In this document: positions 33,992 to 44,044 of the stretch, piece after piece
Layout of the letters: every line of letters begins with the position of its first letter
How positions within the stretch are numbered: position 1 is the first letter of the stretch
Assembly: GCF_023715225.1 (NCBI RefSeq)
Contig: NZ_JAMBNS010000006.1
Coordinates: 226,107-290,106 of the forward strand
DNA: 64,000 nucleotides
Source: Robertmurraya korlensis
Lineage (GTDB): Bacteria > Bacillota > Bacilli > Bacillales > Cytobacillaceae
Direction: 5' to 3'
The notes under the pieces: generated by a model
What the model was told of the DNA's origin: nothing
Seen by the model: only the letters and a program-made list of their open reading frames with translations
The model's database searches: none
Position numbers and translations under genes: made by a program

Positions 33992-34930
33992 ATGGAGAGA
34001 GAACCCGCAATCATTCAAAATACAAAGATTAAGCCCGTCCCGAAAAAGATAAGTTGGGGAATGAAACAAATCACACCGTGGTTATTTTTGCTACCATCCA
34101 TAGCAATTTTAGGAGTTTTTCTTGTTTACCCCATTATTGAAGCATTTAAATGGAGCTTCTTAGATTATAAAATCATTGCCGGTTCCGGAGAATTTGTTGG
34201 GTTAGATAATTTTAAAGAAATTTTTTCAGATAAGTATTTTTGGAACGCATTATTAAACACAATTGTTTTTTTACTCATGGTTTTACCATTAAATGTATTT
34301 TTGCCAATGATACTTGCTGTTTTGGTAAATCAAAAAATAAGAGGAGCGGAAACTTTTCGTGTTCTTTATTACCTTCCAGTTATTACACCCATGGTAGTGG
34401 CAGCTTTAATGTGGAAAATGCTTTATTCACAAAGTGGAATTATTTCAGACCTATTTTTGAAGATAGGGATATTCGACTCTCCGACCAACTTGCTGGTCCA
34501 ATCCTCTACGGCTCTAGTTGCCGTTTCTGCTATAACCGTCTGGAAAGGACTTGGCTACTATATGATCATATATTTAGCTGGTCTACAGTCGATTCCAAGG
34601 GATGTGTACGAGTCAGCTGATATTGACGGGGCTTCAATTTGGCAGCAATTCACTAGAATAACCATTCCAATGCTCACCCCATCAATTACTCTGGTTTCCG
34701 TTATGACTATTATTGCAGGTATGAAAGTGTTTGAAGAAATTGCGTTAACGACTGGTGGAGGTCCTGCTGGAGCAACCACGACACTCGTTATGTATATTTA
34801 CGCAAAATTCAACAGCCTTGATGTCAGTATTGCTTCTGCAGCAGGCCTTGTACTATTGGTCCTTGCTATTGGCGCTTCACTTCTTCAAATGAAGATGACT
34901 AGTAAACGTGAAGATGATCTAAGAGCCTAA
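33992..34930 (+). CDS. Sugar ABC transporter permease (MalF/UgpA type)
   Basis: CUT1 inner-membrane permease, 312 aa, six helices after a 25-residue cytoplasmic N-terminus. The EAA loop that contacts the ATPase is present: DVYESADIDGASIWQQFTRI followed by TIPMLTPS. Pairs with the next gene. No ATPase gene lies in the operon, so a shared MsmX/UgpC-like ATPase encoded elsewhere must energise it, as is usual in Bacillus CUT1 systems. AAAGGAGA box before the ATG. Confidence 0.95.
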   Translation: MEREPAIIQNTKIKPVPKKISWGMKQITPWLFLLPSIAILGVFLVYPIIEAFKWSFLDYKIIAGSGEFVGLDNFKEIFSDKYFWNALLNTIVFLLMVLPLNVFLPMILAVLVNQKIRGAETFRVLYYLPVITPMVVAALMWKMLYSQSGIISDLFLKIGIFDSPTNLLVQSSTALVAVSAITVWKGLGYYMIIYLAGLQSIPRDVYESADIDGASIWQQFTRITIPMLTPSITLVSVMTIIAGMKVFEEIALTTGGGPAGATTTLVMYIYAKFNSLDVSIASAAGLVLLVLAIGASLLQMKMTSKREDDLRA

Positions 34931-34949
34931 ACGATCGGAGGGAACAAAT

Positions 34950-35774
34950 ATGAAATCTAAGCGTTTAAAACAAAAAGTATGGATGTACGCCCTGATGATC
35001 TTCATTACTGTTTTAACAGTGGGGCCATTTCTTATAACATTATTTATGGCAGTAAAATCCCCAGGTGAAGGAATTTACGACAGAATAATTCCAAACGATC
35101 CAACCTTTGGAAATTTTGTTATTGCCTTTAATAAAGCAAATTTTGCTACATATTTCTTAAATACAGTAATTGTTACTGGCCTTGCCATTCCTTTAAATCT
35201 ATTATTCTGCAGCCTAGCAGCTTATCCGCTTGCAAGGATGGATTTTAGAGGCAGAAGTGTAGTTCTTGCTTTGATCATATCAACGATGATGGTTCCTTTT
35301 CAGCTTTATATGGCCCCCCTTTTTCAACTATCAGGTGAATTAGGACTGAGGAATACACATGTAGGCTTAATTGTTATGCAAGTCTCTACCGCATTTGGGA
35401 TTTTTCTTATGCGTCAAGCTTATTTACGTGTACCAAGAGATCTCGAAGAATCGGCCTATTTAGATGGAGCAAATAAATTCAAGGTTTGGTATATGGTTGT
35501 TCTGCCCCTTGTGAAACCAACCCTGGTCACACTCGCTATTTTTACTTTCATGGGAACATGGGGTGATTATTTATGGCCACTTTTAAATTCTACTGAAAGC
35601 AACAAATATACCTTATCGATTGGCTTGGCACAGTTATCTCAAAACTTTGATGGATCAAATCTGAAGTTAATTAGTGCGGCTTCAATTTTAACTACGATTC
35701 CTACTCTATTAATCTTTATATGGTTGCAAAAGTACTTCATCTCTGGAGCTACGGATGGAGCAGTAAAAGGATAA
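34950..35774 (+). CDS. Sugar ABC transporter permease (MalG/UgpE type)
   Basis: Second CUT1 permease, 274 aa, six helices. The EAA loop reads DLEESAYLDGANKFKVWYMV with VLPLVKPTL after it, and the family ending FISGATDGAVKG is intact. GGAGGG box 8 nt before the ATG. Forms a heterodimer with the preceding permease. Confidence 0.95.
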   Translation: MKSKRLKQKVWMYALMIFITVLTVGPFLITLFMAVKSPGEGIYDRIIPNDPTFGNFVIAFNKANFATYFLNTVIVTGLAIPLNLLFCSLAAYPLARMDFRGRSVVLALIISTMMVPFQLYMAPLFQLSGELGLRNTHVGLIVMQVSTAFGIFLMRQAYLRVPRDLEESAYLDGANKFKVWYMVVLPLVKPTLVTLAIFTFMGTWGDYLWPLLNSTESNKYTLSIGLAQLSQNFDGSNLKLISAASILTTIPTLLIFIWLQKYFISGATDGAVKG

Positions 35775-35801
35775 TTTAAAAGATTGGAATGAGGTGATCT
35801 A

Positions 35802-37154
35802 TTGGATTCTTTAAGCTTCTTCGGACATGAAATTCCTATTATCTATGAAATGGATTGTATTGTAGTAGGTGGAGGAACAGGAGGTGCTACGGCTGCACTT
35901 TCTGCATTAGAAGAAAAGATCTCTACATTAATTGTGGAAAAAACGATTTCGCTCGGTGGGACACAGACAAATTCACTTGTCTCACCCATGATGCCTACTC
36001 ATGTAAAAATACAGCGTATCAACCAAATGATTATTGAACGACTTAATCAAGAAAATATAAAAACTGTTGATGGTACAACAGAATGTAGTTGGTTTAATGT
36101 GGAGGCACTAAGCTATGTTCTTGAACAATTGATTACTGAACGTGGTGGAGAAATTCTTTATGATGCCAAGTTTATTGACTGTATTAAAGAAGGCGGGGAC
36201 ATAACCCATATTATCGTTAGTACTTGTAGTGGACTTGTTGCTATAAAAGGAAAAACATTTATTGATGCCTCGGCAGATGCCATTCTATCCAGATCAGCAG
36301 GAGTTACAGTTGAATCTGGTGATAAAGAGCAACGGAATCAACAGATTTCCTTTAGATTTGAAATGGGTGGAATTAACATCCCCGTTCTAAGAGATTTTAT
36401 TCTTTCAAAGGGAGAGACCTTTTGCAAAATTGAAGACCCGGAATTCTTTGAAATTGCCATGGTTCCTGGAAAAGGCCATTTTCTAGAGCCCCTGTTTAGA
36501 AAAGGATTGGAAAATGGAGACTTGATGGAAGAAGACCTTCGATACTTCCAAGCCTTTACTCAACCTGGTAAACCAACAGTCATGTCGTTTAATTGCCCAC
36601 ATATTCCTGGAATAGTAAAGACGACTGACCCGAAACTCCGTTCCAAGGCAGTTGTAAAAGGTAGAGAGATGATTCATAGACTTGTGAAATTTTTACCAAA
36701 GTATGTACCTGGATTTGAACATGCTTTTCTTTTAAAGGAAGCTAACCAACTGGGCATAAGGGAATCATGGAGAATTATTGGTCAATATGTACTAACAGAA
36801 CATGATTATGTGAACAGATCCCGATTTGAAGACGGTATTGCACGGGGGGATTGGTATATCGATGTTCACAGTGTATCAAAGGAAGATGTGAACCAGTCCA
36901 AATTCTTTAAGGGGGAATACTACGAAATCCCTTATAGGTCAATGATTACTAAGGAAGTAAATAACCTTGTTGTGGTCGGGCGACATATATCATGTACATT
37001 TTTAATGCAGGCCTCTTTAAGAATACAGCCAACGGTAAGAGACATGGGGCAGGCAGCAGGACTTGCTTGTGCACTTTCTGTAAAAGAGTCCCTTGGACTA
37101 AATCGGATCAATGGTGCTGTACTTAAAAAGAAACTTCAACTTGCGGAGGAATGA
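35802..37154 (+). CDS. FAD-dependent oxidoreductase (FAD_oxidored family) in the glycan operon
   Basis: Flavoprotein of 450 aa. The N-terminal Rossmann motif is CIVVGGGTGGATAALSALEE, followed by LIVEKTISLGGTQTNSLVSP, characteristic of the PF12831 FAD_oxidored group. A second FAD contact near the end reads LVVVGRHISCTFLMQASLRI, then VRDMGQAAGLACAL. Members occur widely in carbohydrate operons, but reactions are mostly unknown; oxidation of a sugar hydroxyl or of a non-sugar aglycone is an inference. TTG start behind GAGGTGA. The stop overlaps the next gene's nominal ATG. Confidence 0.88.
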   Translation: MDSLSFFGHEIPIIYEMDCIVVGGGTGGATAALSALEEKISTLIVEKTISLGGTQTNSLVSPMMPTHVKIQRINQMIIERLNQENIKTVDGTTECSWFNVEALSYVLEQLITERGGEILYDAKFIDCIKEGGDITHIIVSTCSGLVAIKGKTFIDASADAILSRSAGVTVESGDKEQRNQQISFRFEMGGINIPVLRDFILSKGETFCKIEDPEFFEIAMVPGKGHFLEPLFRKGLENGDLMEEDLRYFQAFTQPGKPTVMSFNCPHIPGIVKTTDPKLRSKAVVKGREMIHRLVKFLPKYVPGFEHAFLLKEANQLGIRESWRIIGQYVLTEHDYVNRSRFEDGIARGDWYIDVHSVSKEDVNQSKFFKGEYYEIPYRSMITKEVNNLVVVGRHISCTFLMQASLRIQPTVRDMGQAAGLACALSVKESLGLNRINGAVLKKKLQLAEE

Positions 37155-37156
37155 CG

Positions 37157-39712
37157 ATGGACCGTATTAAAGAAGTACATATATTAAATCATACCCATTG
37201 GGACCGTGAATGGTATGAAACATTTGAGCAATTCCGCTATAAGCTACGGAATGGATTACGTTATGTTCAAAACTTATTAGATGAGAATAAAATTGATAAC
37301 TTTTTTCTCGATGGTCAAACTATCGTTCTAGATGATTACAGGGAAATTGTGAGTGAAAGAGAATTCAATCGCCTACTAAATTTTATAAGAGAAGGAAAAA
37401 TAGAAGTCGGACCATGGTATTTGTTAGCGGATGAGTTCCTCGTTTCAGGAGAATCCATTTTAAAAAACCTTGGAATAGGAAGTAAAATGGCTAAATCCTT
37501 AGGATCAGAGTTTAATATCGGCTACCTCCCTGATACCTTTGGACATATAAGTCAGATGCCCCAGATATTAAAGGGTTATGATATAGATACAGCACTTGTA
37601 TTTAGAGGAGCTGTTTCCAATCAATACGAAAATACATGGGAAGGAACAGATGGTAGTAAGGTGTTTACATTTGTGCTACCACTATTTGAAGGTTACTATC
37701 AAACGTTTCTTAAACATAAGGATTTTATTGACCAGACAAAGAAGTATTTGAATGATAGTTCTCCCTATATCACGTCCGAAAAAGTATTAATTATGAATGG
37801 GGCGGATCATACTTTTCCTTCCCCGGATTTAGTAGGAAGAATCGAGCAATTAAAAAAAGAAATACCAGGAGTAAAGTTTAGACAGTCTTTGATGTCTGAG
37901 TATATCAATGTTCACAATAAAGAAATGATTGAAGGGAAAATTAGCGGGGAGCAACGTAATCCATCCAAAATCTTTATTTTGCCGGGAGTTTTTTCTACAC
38001 GTTCATATTTAAAAGTTCAAAATCAAATGTGTGAGGACCAAGCTATAGGCATCATGGAGGCATTAGATGTTTGGACTAATGGGACAAGTAACTCAGAGGA
38101 ATTTAAAGAATATGTATGGAAGCTTATATTACAAAATCAACCACATGACAGCATTTGTGGTTGTAGTGTGGATGATGTCCATAATGAAATGGAAACAAGA
38201 ACACAAAAGGTGTTAAGTGCCATTCAACAATTTTCTAGTGACCTCATGAATGACCTGTTCCCGTTCGAATTTTTAAATGCCACTGTAGAAAATCCATACT
38301 TACATCTTATAAATAATATACCAATCTCAGATGTTTATCCTGTAAGAGCAAAAATTCGGATACCTGAGGGGCTTGATTTGGGATCAATAAAGCTATTCTA
38401 CCAAGATCAGGGAATTGAATTTGATATACTTACTAGAGAAGTCTGTGAAGAATTTATCCATCATATATTGGCAGAACCACACTATGCTCGATATGTGACA
38501 TATGATGTAGCGTTTAATTTGCCTTTTGACGGAGTGGAACTAAAGTCTGTCAGGGTTCAGCGAATAGAAGAGGAAGCAGAAGTAGTTAGAAAACAATCAA
38601 GTAAATGGATAGAAAATGAATACTATAAAATCCATTGGAATGATGATGGTTTAACCATTACAGACAAGATAACTGGTATTGTTCATGATAATCAGAACAC
38701 TTTCGTTTCCTCTCTGGATGCGGGTGATTCATATAATTACTCTCCACCAGTAAATGACTTGTTTAGTAAAGCTAAGTTAAAATATGTATCAAATGTTTTT
38801 TGGGGTAAAACATACCAATCGGTGACCATTCATTACGAGATGGAACTTCCTGCTTCCTTGGATAATGAGAGGTCTGGACCTAGTAGTGAAAGAGTCATAA
38901 ATCGTATAGAAACAGTAGTAACTCTTTATAAAGGAAAAAATATGATTAAATTTAAAACAAAGGTAGAGAATGCTGCAAAGGACCAGAAACTAAGAGTTGG
39001 ATTTGCAACTTCAGATGCAGAAGTAAGCTATGCAGATACGGCATTTGATTTGTTACAGAGAAAGACTCTTCGAAATAAGGAATATGATGTACCAAAAAAT
39101 AAGGAAGCTATCATGAATCAATACACTACCTATTCAACAGTGTTAGCAAATGAGCATCTGCTAGTTCATCGTGGACTCCAAGAATATGAAGTGGACCATT
39201 TTCAAGGGAAAGACACAATCTTTTTAACGATGATAAGAGGTGTGGGTTGGTTATCAAGACGTGATTTACGTACGCGTGGTAATGGTGCAGGTCCTGGTTT
39301 TGAAACACCTGGAGCTCAGTGTCTAGGAAAATACGAATTCGAATACGGACTGGTATTGGGACAGGAGAACAGATCTCTAAATCATGCGAAAATGATGCGC
39401 CAACCTATATTGGTACAACAATCCTATGAAGAGGCTAAACCTCAACAACTATTTAAACAATGTTCACAACATATTTCATTCTCCTCTTTTATTTCTAAAC
39501 AGGAGAATTCCTTTGACATACGGATGTTTAATCCATCCGAACAAGAAGCTAGTACGAAAATATATTTCGGTTTTAAGCCAGAAGAAGTGGCAGAAGTTAA
39601 TTTTACTGGAGAATTGGTCACTGTATATCCGGCAAAACGTGAGCTAAACATTACTTTCAAACCCAAAGAAATTAAAACAATTCGTGTAAACAGAAAAGCC
39701 GTAGGGTACTAG
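37157..39712 (+). CDS. GH38 family alpha-mannosidase
   Basis: Cytoplasmic glycoside hydrolase family 38 enzyme, 851 aa, no signal peptide. Catalytic domain: zinc-site LNHTHWDREWYETFEQFR, nucleophile Asp in YLPDTFGHISQMPQIL, and zinc/substrate His in MNGADHTFPSPDL. The domain after it has NQPHDSICGCSVDDVHNEME, then beta-rich GH38 C-terminal domains with RGVGWLSRRDLRTRGNGAGP. Retaining zinc enzymes of this family remove terminal alpha-mannose from N-glycan-type oligomannosides; bacterial MngB instead cuts mannosylglycerate. Start: ATG at 37157, 7 nt past GGAGG, is preferred over the ATG at 37151, which abuts the box. Confidence 0.94.
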   Translation: MDRIKEVHILNHTHWDREWYETFEQFRYKLRNGLRYVQNLLDENKIDNFFLDGQTIVLDDYREIVSEREFNRLLNFIREGKIEVGPWYLLADEFLVSGESILKNLGIGSKMAKSLGSEFNIGYLPDTFGHISQMPQILKGYDIDTALVFRGAVSNQYENTWEGTDGSKVFTFVLPLFEGYYQTFLKHKDFIDQTKKYLNDSSPYITSEKVLIMNGADHTFPSPDLVGRIEQLKKEIPGVKFRQSLMSEYINVHNKEMIEGKISGEQRNPSKIFILPGVFSTRSYLKVQNQMCEDQAIGIMEALDVWTNGTSNSEEFKEYVWKLILQNQPHDSICGCSVDDVHNEMETRTQKVLSAIQQFSSDLMNDLFPFEFLNATVENPYLHLINNIPISDVYPVRAKIRIPEGLDLGSIKLFYQDQGIEFDILTREVCEEFIHHILAEPHYARYVTYDVAFNLPFDGVELKSVRVQRIEEEAEVVRKQSSKWIENEYYKIHWNDDGLTITDKITGIVHDNQNTFVSSLDAGDSYNYSPPVNDLFSKAKLKYVSNVFWGKTYQSVTIHYEMELPASLDNERSGPSSERVINRIETVVTLYKGKNMIKFKTKVENAAKDQKLRVGFATSDAEVSYADTAFDLLQRKTLRNKEYDVPKNKEAIMNQYTTYSTVLANEHLLVHRGLQEYEVDHFQGKDTIFLTMIRGVGWLSRRDLRTRGNGAGPGFETPGAQCLGKYEFEYGLVLGQENRSLNHAKMMRQPILVQQSYEEAKPQQLFKQCSQHISFSSFISKQENSFDIRMFNPSEQEASTKIYFGFKPEEVAEVNFTGELVTVYPAKRELNITFKPKEIKTIRVNRKAVGY

Positions 39713-39746
39713 GCTTTCTCCATCCTTAGAAAATGAAGGTGACAAA

Positions 39747-41426
39747 ATGAGAAAATTTATAGCATTTGATATTGGTGGGACATTACTCAAATACGGGGTC
39801 CTGAACGAGGATGGAACATTCATAGAGAAGTTTGAATCCCCGACAGAAGCTATGCAAGGTGGCCAATCCATTATTGAGAAGGTAAAAGAATACGGCAAGG
39901 GACTGGCATCCAAATACGATATTGCAGGAATTTGTATTAGCACCGCAGGACAGGTTGATTCAAATAAAGGAACGATAATTTATGCCTCATCGCTCATTCC
40001 TGAATATACGGGGACTCCACTGAAGAAGGAATTGGAAGCTTATTTTAACTTGCCAGTGGAAGTTGAAAATGACGTTAACTGTGCAGGTTTGGCAGAGTCA
40101 TGGATCGGAACCGGAAAAGATGCAAAAAGCTTATTCTGCTTGACTGTTGGTACAGGAATCGGAGGCAGTTACATTCTTGATAATAAGCTTCATACAGGGC
40201 ATAGCTTTAGCGGTGGAGAAATAGGCTATATTCCAATCGAGGGAAATCAGTTTCAGGAATTAGCTTCTACTAGGATATTAATTAAAAATGTATCACTCCG
40301 AAAGGGAATTTCTGAGAGTGAGATTGATGGAAAAAAAATATTTGAGCTTGCCCTTAGAGGGGATGAAATCTGTATCGAAGAAATTGATCGGTTGGCTTAT
40401 TTCTTGTCTAAAGGAATTGCTACCATTGCCTATATGATGAATCCTGAAATGGTAATCATCGGTGGCGGGATTACAGCACAAAAGGATTACTTATACCCAA
40501 TTATTATGAAGCATCTTGAAAAAGATATTATACCTGCGATTTTAAGTAAAACGAAGATTAAAATAGCTCAGAACTTGAACGATGCAGGCATGATTGGTGC
40601 AGTTCGCCATTTCATGCTTCAGGAATCCCTAAAACCCTTGAAAAGTATTGTAACGATTATAGAATCCAACAACCATAAATTAACAAAACGTGAACAAATG
40701 ATAGCAAGATATATCATTACAAATTTAGAATCGGTCCCTAATAAGACCATTTCTGAACTATCTCGCCAGATTAATGTTTCGGAAGCTACAATTACTCGTT
40801 TTTGTCAAAAATTAGAGTTTGGTAGCTATAATAAACTGCGTTTACTAGCAAAGGAAGCCTCTGTAAGTACTCGGCTTTATGAGCATTCAGAGATGTCAGG
40901 AATAACGGCGATAAAAGAAGCCTATACGGGAATGTTAACTAAATTCAATACCCTACAGCAAAAAAATGACATCCAAAAAGTAACACAGGTCCTTGGTAAA
41001 GCAGATCAAGTTTATCTTTATGGTGGGCATGAGATGTCTTTCGCTGCGGATCAGTTGAAATTTAAGTTAATGAAGCTCGGGATTCGGGCTGACGCATTTT
41101 CAACACCATATCAAATGGAAATGTCTGTTCACTCATTGACTTCAAAAACTGTAATGGTAGGTTTCAGTGTGAATGGTTATTCGGCAGAAGTGGTTGATAT
41201 GATAGAAATAGGCAATCAGGCTGGGTGTATGACATTAGGGGTTACAAGCCAACAGGATTCCCCTTTGGCCCATGCCTCAAGTATACCCCTGCTCATACCT
41301 GCTACAGAAGATATTCACAGAGAAAGCAGCTCTTTAGGGGAGGTATCTGTCTATTTTCTGGTTGATGTAATTTTAAAAGAACTACAGAATTTCCTTGAAG
41401 ATGTCGAAAAAAAAGAGATTATTTAA
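39747..41426 (+). CDS. ROK kinase - RpiR regulator fusion protein
   Basis: A 559-aa fusion. Residues 1-290 are a ROK sugar-kinase domain: phosphate motif AFDIGGTLLKYG, VEVENDVNCAGLAESWIGTG, TVGTGIGGSYIL, and EMVIIGGGI. The usual ExGH sugar motif reads EIGY, and the cysteine zinc motif of NagC/glucokinase-type ROK proteins is absent, as in beta-glucoside kinase BglK. Residues 300-375 are an RpiR winged HTH (KLTKREQMIARYIITNLESV, ISELSRQINVSEATITRFCQ), and 400-535 a SIS sugar-phosphate domain. One polypeptide could thus phosphorylate a sugar and respond to the product. There is no stop or ribosome binding site between the parts, so the fusion is real in this assembly. Confidence 0.88.
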   Translation: MRKFIAFDIGGTLLKYGVLNEDGTFIEKFESPTEAMQGGQSIIEKVKEYGKGLASKYDIAGICISTAGQVDSNKGTIIYASSLIPEYTGTPLKKELEAYFNLPVEVENDVNCAGLAESWIGTGKDAKSLFCLTVGTGIGGSYILDNKLHTGHSFSGGEIGYIPIEGNQFQELASTRILIKNVSLRKGISESEIDGKKIFELALRGDEICIEEIDRLAYFLSKGIATIAYMMNPEMVIIGGGITAQKDYLYPIIMKHLEKDIIPAILSKTKIKIAQNLNDAGMIGAVRHFMLQESLKPLKSIVTIIESNNHKLTKREQMIARYIITNLESVPNKTISELSRQINVSEATITRFCQKLEFGSYNKLRLLAKEASVSTRLYEHSEMSGITAIKEAYTGMLTKFNTLQQKNDIQKVTQVLGKADQVYLYGGHEMSFAADQLKFKLMKLGIRADAFSTPYQMEMSVHSLTSKTVMVGFSVNGYSAEVVDMIEIGNQAGCMTLGVTSQQDSPLAHASSIPLLIPATEDIHRESSSLGEVSVYFLVDVILKELQNFLEDVEKKEII

Positions 41427-41513
41427 ATCATGGGCAGGAAGTGGGAAACAGTGCTTAAATTATTTTGGCTGTAACTTAATTCCTGCTTCATCTATGTTAC
41501 GGAGTGACGCTGC

Positions 41514-42467
41514 ATGAATTTATTTGATATGTCTTTAGATCAGTTAAACAAATATATGCCAGAGCTAACGAGTAAACCGGATTTTCATTCTTTTTGGGAC
41601 AGTCGGATAAAAGAAAATACTCAATATCCATTGAACATCGAAGTTAAGGAGAGGGTGTACCCGGTCAAGGGAATCAAAGTAAAAGATGTATACTTTGATG
41701 GCTTCCGAAACTCACGTCTTCATGCTGTCTATATTTCTCCTGTGACGATTGAAGAAAGTAAACCAGTAGCGGTAATCTTTCACGGTTATAATTGGAATAC
41801 CTTGCAGCCTAATTATGCTTTTAAGCATGTTATACAAGGTTACCCTGTATTAATGATAGAAATTCGTGGACAAAACATAGAATCACCAGACAAAAATCAT
41901 TATGACAACGGAGGGTCAGCAGGCTGGATGACCGTGGGTATTAATCAACCCGACAATTACTATTACACACATGTATATATGGATTGTTTCAGAGGCGTGG
42001 ATGTTGCAAGGAAATTGTCAGGTAAATCTAGTGTATACGTTGAAGGGGCAAGCCAGGGAGGTGCGATGGCTCTTGCGGTGGCGGCTCTGCAAAAAAATAT
42101 CCTATTTACATTATGTGACATACCGTTCCTTAGTCATTTTGAACGTTCAATTAAACTTGCTTCGGATGGACCTTATAAGGAAATCTATCATTATTTTAAA
42201 GTTCAAGATCCCTTACATACCACAACAAAAAGAATCTTTGAAACACTAAGCTATATTGATTGTATGAATCTAGCAGGAAGGGTTACCTGTCCAACACTAA
42301 TGTCAGTTGGCCTCGAAGACACGATTTGTCCCCCATCCAGCATTTTTGCCATATATAACCATCTGAACTGTTCAAAGGAAATAAACGTGTATCCAGAATA
42401 CGGGCATGAGGTTCCTGCCATACATGAGGAAGTAAAGCTTCAGTTTATTGCTTCCCATATTGGTTAG
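41514..42467 (+). CDS. Acetylxylan esterase/cephalosporin-C deacetylase-like hydrolase (AXE1, CE7)
   Basis: Alpha/beta hydrolase of the CE7 (AXE1) type, 317 aa. Nucleophile elbow YVEGASQGGAMALAV; LMIEIRGQNIESPDKNHYDN follows the oxyanion region; the acid is likely Asp in SVGLEDTICPPSS, and the His is in YPEYGHEVPAIHEE. CE7 enzymes deacetylate short acetylated sugars in the cytoplasm. In this operon it would remove acetyl groups from imported oligosaccharides before or after mannosidase action. Annotated CE7 proteins start with the same MxLFDMSLDQL pattern. Confidence 0.9.
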   Translation: MNLFDMSLDQLNKYMPELTSKPDFHSFWDSRIKENTQYPLNIEVKERVYPVKGIKVKDVYFDGFRNSRLHAVYISPVTIEESKPVAVIFHGYNWNTLQPNYAFKHVIQGYPVLMIEIRGQNIESPDKNHYDNGGSAGWMTVGINQPDNYYYTHVYMDCFRGVDVARKLSGKSSVYVEGASQGGAMALAVAALQKNILFTLCDIPFLSHFERSIKLASDGPYKEIYHYFKVQDPLHTTTKRIFETLSYIDCMNLAGRVTCPTLMSVGLEDTICPPSSIFAIYNHLNCSKEINVYPEYGHEVPAIHEEVKLQFIASHIG

Positions 42468-42522
42468 CGTATACCTGTAAATGCCCCTTTTACTATGAAC
42501 TTTTATAGGAGATGATCCATTC

Positions 42523-44043
42523 ATGAGACTTGTTTACCTGCCGATTGACGAACGTCCTTGTAATATAAAGTATGTTCAAATGATTGCTAACTCATCATCT
42601 GATATAAATTTAGTCATTCCTGAAATGGAACTGCTCGGTGATAAAAAAATAGCTGCAGATACAGAAAGATTATGGAACTGGATTAAGGACAAGGCCAAAA
42701 TGGCAGATGCCCTCATTTTAAGTATTGATATGCTTATTTTTGGGGGACTGCTTCCATCCCGTTTACATTACCTGAAGGAAGAAAATGTTGCTTTTTGGAA
42801 GGGAAGATTACGTTCTCTTCGACAAGAAAATCCCAAGCTACCTATCTATGCTTCTAACCTTATCATGCGAACACCGAAATACAGTTCCAATGATGAAGAG
42901 CCAGATTATTATGGGGATTGGGGCCATGAACTGTTCTTACGCTCTTATTTACTTGATAAACAAAATAGAGAAACTCTTACTTCAGAAGAAACTGCCCAAT
43001 TAAAAGAAATTATAACAAGACTACCAAAAGAATATATTGATGATTACGAACAAAGAAGAAAGTTTAATTCGCATATTAATTTACAGATGCTAGAGCTTGT
43101 TCATGAAGGCGTACTAAATTTCTTAGCAATTCCTCAAGATGATAGTGCTGAATATGGATATACAGCTATGGATCAAATGATTGTTGTTAAAAAGCGAGAA
43201 CAGCTTCGGCTTTATAAGAACATACACATGTATCCCGGAGCTGATGAGGTTGGGGCCACCTTACTAGCAAGAGCTTATAATGAATTTAAGCAGCAAAGTC
43301 CAAAAGTTTATCCAATATGGAGCAGTACACTTGGTCCACAGATCATTCCCATGTACGAAGATAGACCTTTTGCAGAAAGCTTGAAAGCACATATTTTAGC
43401 ATCAGGCTGTCAATTAACTAGTAATGAGGAGGATGCTGACCTCATTCTTGCTTACAATACACCGGGGCGGGTGATGCAAGAGTCGTGGGATCAACACAAA
43501 AAGGATATTACCTATACAAGTTTTAGAAATATTCTTACCTTTGTTGACGAGATTACCTCATATGTCCAATCAGGGAAAAACGTAATTGTTGCGGATTCTG
43601 CCTATGCGAATGGTGGAGATCTAGAATTAGTAACTCTTTTAGACGAAGAAAAGGTTCTAGACCGGATTCTTTCTTATAAGGGCTGGAATACAAATTGTAA
43701 TACCCTTGGTACCACAATCAGTCAAGGTGTGGTTGCTCTTAATGGAAAAGAGGACATTATTAAAGAAAATATTATTTATCATCTTTTAGACGATTACTTT
43801 TATCAGGCCGAAATTCGTATGCAAATGACAGCTGATTTCCTTCCTGATAAGGGATTGACCTACTTCGATTTAAAAGAGGCAGCGGATGAGGTGATTAAAG
43901 AACGTAATAAACGCATGTTAAATAGATACAAAGAAACGATTCTTCATACCTTTAAGGATATAGAACTTAAAGAAGTCCAAACTTTTGCCCCGTGGAACAG
44001 AATGTTTGAATGTGGATTATCATTTACAAAGAGGTGGAAATAA
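42523..44043 (+). CDS. DUF4127 family protein
   Basis: Protein of 506 aa recognised as DUF4127 by its N-terminus [14 protein letters not shown] and the following [20 protein letters not shown]. It also has conserved [16 protein letters not shown] and [20 protein letters not shown], then [20 protein letters not shown] and [20 protein letters not shown]. No signal peptide, so cytoplasmic. The family has no known function. Conserved Asp, Glu, His and Asn clusters suggest an enzyme. One base separates it from nanE, so the two are very likely co-translated. Context suggests work on an amino-sugar or mannosyl compound. Confidence 0.85.
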   Translation: MRLVYLPIDERPCNIKYVQMIANSSSDINLVIPEMELLGDKKIAADTERLWNWIKDKAKMADALILSIDMLIFGGLLPSRLHYLKEENVAFWKGRLRSLRQENPKLPIYASNLIMRTPKYSSNDEEPDYYGDWGHELFLRSYLLDKQNRETLTSEETAQLKEIITRLPKEYIDDYEQRRKFNSHINLQMLELVHEGVLNFLAIPQDDSAEYGYTAMDQMIVVKKREQLRLYKNIHMYPGADEVGATLLARAYNEFKQQSPKVYPIWSSTLGPQIIPMYEDRPFAESLKAHILASGCQLTSNEEDADLILAYNTPGRVMQESWDQHKKDITYTSFRNILTFVDEITSYVQSGKNVIVADSAYANGGDLELVTLLDEEKVLDRILSYKGWNTNCNTLGTTISQGVVALNGKEDIIKENIIYHLLDDYFYQAEIRMQMTADFLPDKGLTYFDLKEAADEVIKERNKRMLNRYKETILHTFKDIELKEVQTFAPWNRMFECGLSFTKRWK

Positions 44044-44044
44044 A

